Positions 57,782 through 64,000 of a stretch of DNA of 64,000 bases are shown piece by piece. Both the position numbers and the translations under genes were made by a program. The notes under the pieces are model-generated. The model searched no databases, was not told where the DNA came from, and saw nothing but the letters and a program-made list of their open reading frames with translations. The stretch's first letter is position 1, and each line of letters begins with the position of its first letter. Source of the stretch: Raineyella sp964528755 (GTDB lineage Bacteria; Actinomycetota; Actinomycetes; Propionibacteriales; Propionibacteriaceae); contig CAZGWN010000003.1 of the NCBI GenBank assembly GCA_964528755.1, positions 37,270-101,269 on the forward strand, read 5' to 3'.

Positions 57782-60195
57782 TCCGCCGCGAATACCTCCT
57801 GCGAGGCGTCGTCCAGGGCGTCGGGTTCCGCCCGCACGTCGCCGTCGTCGCCTCCCGACACCGGGTCAGCGGATGGTGCGGCAACGACGACCGGCAGGTC
57901 TTCATCGAGGTCCAGGGCGAGGCAGCCGAGATCGACGCATTCCTCACCGACGTGCTGGACACGCTGCCGCCGCTGGCCCTGGTGGTCGACGCACGGTGCC
58001 GTGAGCTGCCGGTGGTCGCAGGCGAGGCGGCCCCCGGCGGGCCCGGCTTCCGGATCGTGGCGAGCCGGCGCCTGGCGGGGGCACGTACCCTCATCCCTCC
58101 CGACGTGGCCACCTGCCCCGACTGCCTCGCCGACATGGCCGACCCCGCCAACCGCCGGTACGGCTACGCGTTCACCACGTGCACCAACTGCGGACCGCGG
58201 CTGTCGATCATCGAGGACCTGCCGTACGACCGTCCGGCCACCACGATGCGCGTCTTCGAGATGTGTCCCGACTGCGCCCGCGAGTACGCCGATCCGGCCG
58301 ACCGACGCTTCCACGCGCAGCCGATCAGCTGCTTTGCGTGCGGGCCGCGGCTGTGGCTGGCCCGGCCCGGGGAGGATGCGGCCGGCCGGCCGGATCCCGC
58401 GCCCGCCACGCCGGCCGAGCAGGAGGCGGTGATCACCGAGGCGCAGCGCCGGTTGGCGGCCGGCGAGATCGTCGCCGTCAAGGGCCTCGGCGGCTTCCAC
58501 CTCATGTGCGATGCGCGCAATCCGGCGGCGGTGGCCCGGCTGCGGGCCCGGAAACGCCGGGGCGACAAGCCGTTCGCGGTGATGGTCGCCGATGTCCGGG
58601 CCGCGGCCGGGCTGACCGTGCTCGACGCCCCGCAGCTCGACGTCCTCGCCTCCCCCGCCCACCCGATCGTCATCGCCGCCCGGGCAGGCGGGTACGACCT
58701 GGCGGCCGAGGTGGCACCGGACGGCGACGACCTGGGGCTCATGCTCCCGTACACGCCGATCCACACGTTGCTGCTCGATCCCGCCCGGGTCGGCGATCTG
58801 GTCCTGGTGGCCACCTCGGGCAATCTGTCGGAGGAGCCGCTGTGCCACATCAACGCCGACGCCCTGGACCGGCTGGCCGGGATCGCCGACAGCTTCCTCC
58901 TGCACGACCGGGCCATCGCCGTGCCCGTCGAGGACTCGGTGGTGCAGGCGCGGCCGGGCTCGCAGACGCTGCCGGTGCGGCGGTCCCGGGGGTATGCCCC
59001 GCTACCGGTGGTGCTGCCGGGTGCCGGGCCGGACGGCCCGGTGGTGCTCGGGGTCGGCGGCGAGTTGAAGAACACCGTCGCGCTGGCCACCGGTGACCTC
59101 GCCTTTGTGTCGGCGCACATCGGGGACATGGGATCGCTGGCCTCCCAGCGCGCCTTCGAAGCATCCTTGCGGCAGCTCGTCGGCATGCGCCGCCGCGAAC
59201 CGGAGGTTGTCGCCTGCGACCTCCATCCCGGCTATGCCACGACCACCTGGGCCGAGCGCTGGGTCGATGCCCACCCCGGCGTCCGCCTCGTACGGGTGCA
59301 ACACCACCTCGCCCACGCCCTGTCCCTGCTGGCCGAACACGGGGTCGGCGCCGGGCCGGTGGTCGTCGCGGCCCTGGACGGCACCGGCTACGGGCCCGCG
59401 GACCCCGGCGGCGAACCGACGATCTGGGGCGGGGAGATCCTCGTGCTCGGATCGGCCGCCGACCCGTCGCCGACCTCGTGGCGCCGGGCCTGGCATCTGC
59501 CGACCTTCGGCCTGGTCGGCGGGGATCGGGCGATCCGGCACCCGTGGCGGACCGCGTACGGTCTGGCCGCCGACTGGGATCTCGACATCGCCGCCACCCC
59601 CGCGGTGGCGCAGGCGCCGCCGGCCGAGGCACGGCTCGTCGCCTCGCAGTTGGCATCCGGCACCGGGGTGGTACCGACGAGTTCGGTGGGTCGGCTGTTC
59701 GACGCCGTGTCGTCGATGCTCGGTCTGTGCCAGGAAGTGACCTACGAGGCCCAGGCCGCCGTACGACTCGAACAGGCCGCCGCGCGGTGGGGCGCCGCGC
59801 ATCGTACGGGGACCCGTACGGGCGCGGGGACCCGTACGGATGCGGGGACCCGTACGGATGCGGGGACGCGTACGGATGCGGGGGCCGGGCCCCGGGATGT
59901 GCGCGAGGTCGTGCTCGGGGTCCTCGACAGGTCGGGGCCGGTGGAGGAACGGGCCTGGCGCTTCCACGCCGGACTGGCTCGGGTACTGGCCGATCGCCTG
60001 GGCCAGGTCGCCGAGGACGCCGGCACCCGGACCATCGGGCTGACCGGCGGGGTCGCGGCGAACCGGGTGCTGTCGGGGATGCTCACCGCCCTGTTGAGCG
60101 AACGCGGCTGGTCGGTGCTCACCCACCGGGTGCTGCCGCCCAACGACGGCGGGTTGTGCGTGGGCCAGGCCTGGGCCGGGATGCTGGGGTCATGA
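57778..60195 (+). CDS. hypF: HypF carbamoyltransferase with an apparent CTG start
   Basis: HypF makes carbamoyl-AMP from carbamoyl phosphate and loads HypE, the source of the hydrogenase cyanide ligands. The acylphosphatase domain (RGVVQGVGFRPH) lies before the first ATG or GTG of the frame (GTG 57952), which would cut the domain in half. The frame opens at CTG 57778, overlapping the TGA of the ligase as CTGA where this genome normally has ATGA. Two zinc fingers (CPDCLADM from C113, CTNCGPR, CPDCAREY, CFACGPR), a YrdC domain and a Kae1-like domain (VQHHLAHALSLL) follow; total 805 aa. Residues about 677-701 are TRTDAG repeats. Confidence 0.88.
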   Translation: MIRREYLLRGVVQGVGFRPHVAVVASRHRVSGWCGNDDRQVFIEVQGEAAEIDAFLTDVLDTLPPLALVVDARCRELPVVAGEAAPGGPGFRIVASRRLAGARTLIPPDVATCPDCLADMADPANRRYGYAFTTCTNCGPRLSIIEDLPYDRPATTMRVFEMCPDCAREYADPADRRFHAQPISCFACGPRLWLARPGEDAAGRPDPAPATPAEQEAVITEAQRRLAAGEIVAVKGLGGFHLMCDARNPAAVARLRARKRRGDKPFAVMVADVRAAAGLTVLDAPQLDVLASPAHPIVIAARAGGYDLAAEVAPDGDDLGLMLPYTPIHTLLLDPARVGDLVLVATSGNLSEEPLCHINADALDRLAGIADSFLLHDRAIAVPVEDSVVQARPGSQTLPVRRSRGYAPLPVVLPGAGPDGPVVLGVGGELKNTVALATGDLAFVSAHIGDMGSLASQRAFEASLRQLVGMRRREPEVVACDLHPGYATTTWAERWVDAHPGVRLVRVQHHLAHALSLLAEHGVGAGPVVVAALDGTGYGPADPGGEPTIWGGEILVLGSAADPSPTSWRRAWHLPTFGLVGGDRAIRHPWRTAYGLAADWDLDIAATPAVAQAPPAEARLVASQLASGTGVVPTSSVGRLFDAVSSMLGLCQEVTYEAQAAVRLEQAAARWGAAHRTGTRTGAGTRTDAGTRTDAGTRTDAGAGPRDVREVVLGVLDRSGPVEERAWRFHAGLARVLADRLGQVAEDAGTRTIGLTGGVAANRVLSGMLTALLSERGWSVLTHRVLPPNDGGLCVGQAWAGMLGS
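59808..59879 (+). repeat. Four 18-bp tandem repeats inside hypF
   Basis: Units at 59808, 59826, 59844 and 59862 are 18 bases each and nearly identical, encoding the hexapeptide GTRTDA. They sit in the Kae1-like domain after a conserved YEAQAAVRLEQAA stretch. The frame is preserved, so the protein carries a short flexible insertion. Confidence 0.9.
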
Positions 60196-60269
60196 GTGGG
60201 CCGGTCGTGAGTGCGCCGTTCGTCCGGCCCTCACGCGGATCCGGGATCCGGGCCCCGGGAGGCGCAGAT

Positions 60270-60359
60270 GGTGGTCATAGGACTGCCCTATGGTGCCGCC
60301 AGTGATAGCAGGGGATGACGCATTCTCGCGGGGAGGCATAGGGCAGCCCTATGACCACC
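60270..60359. repeat. 23-bp inverted repeat between hypF and hypE, each arm itself palindromic
   Basis: The arms 60270-60292 and 60337-60359 are complementary at 22 of 23 positions around a 44-base loop. Within each arm CATAGG and CCTATG face each other; the right arm has a perfect CATAGGGC-A-GCCCTATG. It lies in the 268-base space between the convergent ends of hypF and hypE. It could act as a bidirectional terminator, a small mobile repeat, or a pair of operators. No gene is convincing in this space. Confidence 0.75.
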
Positions 60360-60410
60360 AACTCGAGGGGGTCCCCCACTCGCGACACACCCGACGCCGG
60401 CAGCACGCCT

Positions 60411-60464
60411 CGGCCGACCAGCGCATCCCGGCCGACCAGCACATCCCGGCCGACCAGCACACCT
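60411..60464. repeat. Three 18-bp tandem repeats at the 3' end of hypE
   Basis: Units start at 60411, 60429 and 60447, with only a few differences. They adjoin the hypE stop codon, and on the hypE strand would encode VLVGRD repeats if read past the stop. This is the third 18-bp array in the window. Confidence 0.85.
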
Positions 60465-61636
60465 CAGCAGATCCGCGGCAGTGGATCCCCGACCAGCATG
60501 TCGACCATCCGGGTTCCTCCGAAGCCGGTCACCAGGACCACCGCGGCGGCCGGTTCGGCGACGATCCGGCCCACCAGTGCGGCATTCTCCCCGCCCGGCA
60601 CCGCGCGCACCGCGGTCAGCGCGGCCTCGGCCTCGTCGGCCGGCACGACCGCGACGAAGGTGCCCTCGTTGGCGACGTAGAGCGGGTCCAGTCCGAGCAT
60701 GTCGCAGGCGGCCCGGGTCATCTCCCGCACCGGCACCGCGTCGTCCTCGACGACCACCCCGAGCCCGCAGGCCCGGGCCAGTTCGTTGAGCACGGTCGCC
60801 ACTCCCCCACGGGTGGCGTCACGCATCCACCGGGTGTGCGGCGCGGCCTCCAGCAGGGCGCCGACCATCCCGTTGACCGCCCGGGTGTCGGAGGCGATCG
60901 GCGCGTCGATGGCCAGGTCGCCGCGGGCGAGCATGACGGCCATCCCGTGGTCGGCGATCGGGCCGGACACCAGCAGCCGGTCCCCGCGGTGCACCTCCGC
61001 CGCTCCGAGCACCCGGCCCGTCGGGACGAGCCCGATCCCGGCGGTGGTGATGAACAGCCGGTCCGCGGCCCCGCGCGGCACCACCTTGGTGTCCCCGGTG
61101 ATGATCCGGACCCCGGCGGCCGCGGCGGCAGCGCGCATGTCGCCCACGATCCGCCGCAGGGTCTCGACCTCCAGTCCCTCCTCCAGTACGAACGCCGCCG
61201 AGATCACGGCGGGTTTCGCCCCGGAGACGGCCAGGTCGTTCACCGTACCGTTGACGGCCAGGTCGCCGATCGACCCGCCGGGAAACTCGATCGGGTTCAC
61301 CACGTAGGAGTCGGTGGACATCGCCACCCGCACCCCGGTGGACCCGGCGCCGGCACCGGACCCGAGGTCGGCCCCGGCGCCGGCGCCCGCCTCGGCGCCC
61401 TCCTCGGCCAGCAGCCTGTTCAGCGGCACGACACCCGCATCCCCCAGCTCGGCCAGCACGTCGTTGCCGTACCCGTCGAGGAAGACCGCGTCCACCAGGG
61501 CCGCCGAGGCCTTCCCGCCCGCCCCGTGTGCCAGCGTGACCCGCTCGTCGGTGAAACGCGGCCGGCGCGCGCGGACCCGGTTGATCCGCTCGTTGACGTC
61601 GGTCTCGTCCTCGTTGAGACGGTTCTTGGGATCCAT
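60464..61636 (-). CDS. hypE: HypE, carbamoyl dehydratase
   Basis: HypE receives the carbamoyl group from HypF on its C-terminal Cys and dehydrates it to thiocyanate, the cyanide donor for iron. The 390-residue AIR-synthase-like protein has LAHGAGGKAS near the start, STDSYVVNPIEFPGGSIGDLAVNGTVNDLAVSGA, GDTKVVPRG and the obligatory terminal PRIC with Cys last. An Ala/Gly-rich insertion (EAGAGAGADLGSGAGAGS) lies after residue 75. ATG 61636 follows GGAG. It reads away from hypC/hypD, which is unusual since hypDE are generally co-linear. Confidence 0.94.
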   Translation of the reverse strand: MDPKNRLNEDETDVNERINRVRARRPRFTDERVTLAHGAGGKASAALVDAVFLDGYGNDVLAELGDAGVVPLNRLLAEEGAEAGAGAGADLGSGAGAGSTGVRVAMSTDSYVVNPIEFPGGSIGDLAVNGTVNDLAVSGAKPAVISAAFVLEEGLEVETLRRIVGDMRAAAAAAGVRIITGDTKVVPRGAADRLFITTAGIGLVPTGRVLGAAEVHRGDRLLVSGPIADHGMAVMLARGDLAIDAPIASDTRAVNGMVGALLEAAPHTRWMRDATRGGVATVLNELARACGLGVVVEDDAVPVREMTRAACDMLGLDPLYVANEGTFVAVVPADEAEAALTAVRAVPGGENAALVGRIVAEPAAAVVLVTGFGGTRMVDMLVGDPLPRIC

Positions 61637-61772
61637 CCATCCACTCCACTCGCCGGGAGACGTCCACCCGGGTGGCACCCATCCCGGCTTCGGGGCGATG
61701 ATAGACCCGCCCGGTGGGGCGCCCGGACGGACGGTCCGGAGCTTCCCGGCCGGACGGAAAGGACACCCACCC

Positions 61773-62048
61773 ATGTGCTTGGGAGTGCCGGCGGAGGTCA
61801 TCGCCGTCCCCGATCCCGACGTTCCGCGCGCCCGCGTCGCCATCAGCGGCGTCGAACGTACGGTCGCCACCGACCTGCTGGTCGACGAGGGAATCGGCCC
61901 CGGCGACTGGGTGCTCGTGCACGTCGGCTTCGCGCTGTCCAGGATCGACGCCGACGAGGCCGCGATCACGCTGGACCAGATCAAACGGCTGGGCGGGGAC
62001 ACCTTCGGCACCGAGCTGGACTCCTTCCGTACGTCGGCGATCGACTGA
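61773..62048 (+). CDS. hypC: HypC/HupF hydrogenase maturation chaperone (second copy)
   Basis: The 91-residue protein starts MCLGVPAEVIAV with Cys2 and includes VATDLLVDEGIGPGDWVLVHVGFALSRID, the core HypC fold. GAAAGGA precedes ATG 61773. hypD follows after six bases, so this is probably the partner of HypD for the Tat-exported hydrogenase. It diverges from hypE. Confidence 0.94.
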   Translation: MCLGVPAEVIAVPDPDVPRARVAISGVERTVATDLLVDEGIGPGDWVLVHVGFALSRIDADEAAITLDQIKRLGGDTFGTELDSFRTSAID

Positions 62049-62054
62049 GGTGCC

Positions 62055-63203
62055 ATGAAATACGTCGACGAGTTCCGTGATCCGGCCGGTGCCAAGGTTC
62101 TCCTGCGCCGGATCGACGAGCTGGTCGGCCGGCTCGACCGGCCGCTCAAGGTGATGGAGATCTGCGGCAGCCACACCCACACGATCTACCGACACGGCCT
62201 GGAACACCTGCTGCCCGAGCAGATCGAGTTCGTGCACGGGCCCGGATGCCCGGTCTGTGTCATCCCGATGGGCCGGATCGACGATGCCCTGTGGCTGGCC
62301 CGCCAGCCCGGTGTCATCCTCACCACCTTCGGCGACATGATGCGCGTCCCCGGCTCCACCGAGTCGCTGCTGCAGGCGCGGGCGACCGGCGCCGACGTAC
62401 GTTTCGTCTACTCCCCGCTCGACGCGCTGCCGATCGCCCGGGCCAATCCGGACAAGCACGTGGTGTTCTTCGCGGTCGGCTTCGAGACGACCGCGCCGTC
62501 GACCGCGGTCACCCTGGAGCGGGCCCGGGTCGAGAGCCTGGCGAACTTCTCCGTGTTCAGCAACCACGTCGTCACCGAACCGGCACTGCGGGCCATCGTC
62601 AACGGCGGCGAGACCGAGGTCGACGCCTTCATCGGCCCCGGGCACGTGGCCACCGTCATCGGGACGACAGCCTTCGACTTCCTCGCCGAGGAGTTCAACC
62701 TGCCCGTCGTGGTGGCCGGCTTCGAGCCGCTCGACGTCCTCCAGGCCGTCGAGATGCTCCTGGAACAGTTCACCTCCGGGCAGGTGGCCTCCGGTCGCGC
62801 CCGGGTGCAGAACCAGTACGCCCGGGTGGTCCGCCCCGAGGGCAACACCGTCGCACAGAAGCTGATGGGCCGGGTGTTCCGCACCCGCGACGCGTTCGAG
62901 TGGCGCGGCCTGGGCTGGATCGAACGGTCCGGCCTGGGCATCGCCCCCGAGTACGCCCGATGGGACGCCGAGCAGATCTTCCGGGTGCCGGGCGTACGTG
63001 TCGCCGACCCACCCGCCTGCGAGTGCGGCTCGGTCCTCACCGGCCGGATCAAGCCGTGGCAGTGCCGGGTCTTCGGGACGGCGTGCACCCCGGCCACCCC
63101 GATCGGCACCTGCATGGTCTCCCCCGAAGGCGCCTGCGCGGCGTACTACAACTTCGGCCGGCTCACCCGCCAGACCGCCCAGGCGGTCGCCATCCGCGAC
63201 TGA
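62055..63203 (+). CDS. hypD: HypD, Fe(CN)2CO assembly scaffold
   Basis: HypD with HypC assembles the iron-cyanide-carbonyl group. The 382-residue protein keeps all conserved motifs: MEICGSHTHTIYRHG with the essential Cys, GPGCPVCV, TTFGDMMRVPGS, FAVGFETTAPS and the C-terminal 4Fe-4S ligands in CECGSVLTG, PWQCRVFGTACTP and PEGACAAYY. It is translated six bases after hypC. With it, the window holds a full hypABCDEF set. Confidence 0.96.
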   Translation: MKYVDEFRDPAGAKVLLRRIDELVGRLDRPLKVMEICGSHTHTIYRHGLEHLLPEQIEFVHGPGCPVCVIPMGRIDDALWLARQPGVILTTFGDMMRVPGSTESLLQARATGADVRFVYSPLDALPIARANPDKHVVFFAVGFETTAPSTAVTLERARVESLANFSVFSNHVVTEPALRAIVNGGETEVDAFIGPGHVATVIGTTAFDFLAEEFNLPVVVAGFEPLDVLQAVEMLLEQFTSGQVASGRARVQNQYARVVRPEGNTVAQKLMGRVFRTRDAFEWRGLGWIERSGLGIAPEYARWDAEQIFRVPGVRVADPPACECGSVLTGRIKPWQCRVFGTACTPATPIGTCMVSPEGACAAYYNFGRLTRQTAQAVAIRD

Positions 63204-63265
63204 TCCGCGACCGGGGCCACCCGCTTTCACCAATCGCCCGACAAACAACCGACGAAAGGACGACG

Positions 63266-63451
63266 ATGCCGATCATCCACGTGACACTGGTCGAGGGCCG
63301 CGACAACGACACGGTGGAGGAGTTCATCCGCCGGGTCGCCCGCACCGCCCACGAGACCCTCGGCGCACCGATGGAGGCCATCAAGGTGATGGTCGACGAG
63401 GTGCCGAAGAACCGCTTCGCCACCGGGGACGTCCTGCGCAGCGACGAGTGA
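63266..63451 (+). CDS. 4-oxalocrotonate tautomerase-family protein
   Basis: A 61-residue tautomerase. After Met removal, Pro1 of MPIIHVTLVEG is the catalytic base, and the conserved Arg pair region (FIRRVARTAHETLG) follows. AAAGGA precedes ATG 63266. Such small enzymes act in aromatic or halogenated-acid degradation or are orphans. It lies between hypD and orn with no obvious pathway partner. Confidence 0.88.
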   Translation: MPIIHVTLVEGRDNDTVEEFIRRVARTAHETLGAPMEAIKVMVDEVPKNRFATGDVLRSDE

Positions 63452-63479
63452 CGACCCGCCCACCCGACAGCGCGCCGAC

Positions 63480-63485
63480 TAGGAT
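63480..63485 (+). promoter_or_regulatory. -10 box TAGGAT before orn
   Basis: TAGGAT is followed by seven bases and GTG 63493, which fits a leaderless transcript for orn. Confidence 0.5.
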
Positions 63486-63492
63486 CCCCTCT

Positions 63493-64000
63493 GTGACGAA
63501 TGAACTGGTGTGGATCGACTGCGAGATGACCGGCCTCGACCTGTCCCACGACGAGCTGATCGAGGTGGCCGCGCTGGTGACCGACGCCGAGCTGAACGTC
63601 CTCGGGGAGGGGGTCGACGTCCTCATCAATCCGTCCGCCGAGGCCCTGGAGCAGATGGGCGACTTCGTCCGCCAGATGCACACGAAGTCGGGGCTGCTCG
63701 CCGACCTCGACGGCGGTCTGACCATGGCCGACGCCGAGGCGCAGGTCATGGCGTACGTGAAGCAGTACGTGCCCGAGGCCCGCAAGGCGCCGCTCGCCGG
63801 CAACACCATCGGCACCGACCGGACCTTCCTGGCCAAGGACATGCCGACGCTGGAGGGGTGGGTGCACTACCGCAACGTCGACGTGTCCTCGATCAAGGAA
63901 CTGGCCCGGCGCTGGTACCCGAAGGTGTACTACAACGCGCCCGCGAAGAACGGCAACCACCGGGCCCTGGCCGACATCCAGGAGTCGATCGAGGAGTTGC
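63493..64000 (+). CDS. orn: Oligoribonuclease (5' part; continues past the right edge)
   Basis: Orn degrades 2-5 nt RNAs and linear pGpG to mononucleotides. The DEDDh exonuclease motifs visible are WIDCEMTGLD (D9, E11) and NTIGTDRTFLAKDMP; the final HRALADIQESIEEL block with the catalytic His and Asp is at the window edge. GTG 63493 gives MTNELVWIDCEMTGLD, the usual start. About 169 codons are inside; only a short C-terminus is missing. Confidence 0.95.
   Translation, partial: MTNELVWIDCEMTGLDLSHDELIEVAALVTDAELNVLGEGVDVLINPSAEALEQMGDFVRQMHTKSGLLADLDGGLTMADAEAQVMAYVKQYVPEARKAPLAGNTIGTDRTFLAKDMPTLEGWVHYRNVDVSSIKELARRWYPKVYYNAPAKNGNHRALADIQESIEEL

Noticed and set aside
59808..59879. Tandem repeats considered as a CRISPR array
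   Set aside because: Units are contiguous 18-mers with no spacers, in frame inside hypF, and no cas genes are near.
60275..60460. 61-codon minus-strand frame between hypF and hypE
   Set aside because: It consists of the 18-bp repeats plus one arm of the inverted repeat, has no ribosome site, and is explained by the repeats.

Overview
The window is about 70% G+C and gene-dense. It comes from an actinobacterium, probably of the Propionibacteriales, though that family-level placement is an impression. The signs are many GTG starts, a mycothiol-dependent-reductase-family protein, an actinobacterial-type RpiB (Glu instead of Cys), TTGTCCACA DnaA boxes, a paired dynamin-like GTPase locus, and many genes whose -10 box (TANNNT) lies 6-8 bases before the start codon, as expected for leaderless mRNAs. 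Adjacent genes in operons are mostly joined by 4-base ATGA or GTGA overlaps. No insertion sequence, integrase or CRISPR array was seen.

Layout. 1-7.4 kb: a glnQ-type remnant, an unknown protein, rpiB, a DsbA-family reductase, pepN and a Nif3 protein. 7.4-11.7 kb: a two-gene membrane/DUF5130 operon, then pyrR-pyrB-pyrC-glbO; a hairpin that would hide the pyrR ribosome site suggests translational control by PyrR. 11.7-25 kb: a GH13 glucosidase, an acyl-CoA synthetase/thioesterase pair, a MarR regulator, a large FAD/Fe-S oxidoreductase, a ferredoxin-reductase-like flavoprotein, an IclR regulator, a DUF4112 protein and ettA. 25-31 kb: a second-type ssb with two DnaA boxes upstream, two dynamin-like GTPases, a PrsW protease and tRNA-Arg(TCT).

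31-41.5 kb is an accessory block just after the tRNA: ArsR plus a double-SRPBCC protein, an XRE/MFS divergent pair, and a five-gene arsenic operon reading leftward (acr3, an arsR::arsC fusion, arsM, a CoA-disulfide-reductase-like flavoprotein and a class I glutamine amidotransferase), followed by nhaA.

41.6-63.2 kb is dominated by [NiFe]-hydrogenase genes. A leftward operon hypA-hypB-small subunit-large subunit-cytochrome b-protease (49.7 to 43.6 kb) encodes a Tat-exported, membrane-anchored uptake hydrogenase. Beside it lies a second module: another HypA, another HypC, and a large-subunit-like protein that keeps the first CxxC motif but has lost the last nickel-binding Cys and the processing His. 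hypF, hypE, hypC and hypD follow at 57.8-63.2 kb. Between the two hyp groups are a TetR/SPW-repeat operon with interlocked operators, a four-gene flavin monooxygenase/transporter operon and an acyl-CoA ligase.

The most unusual observation is the hydrogenase cytochrome b: about 178 residues before its four-helix membrane part resemble the nucleotide-binding (N) domain of a P-type ATPase, without the phosphorylation or transport parts. With the degenerate large subunit and the duplicated maturation proteins, this is the best candidate in the window for a system not yet described. A tautomerase and the start of orn close the window.
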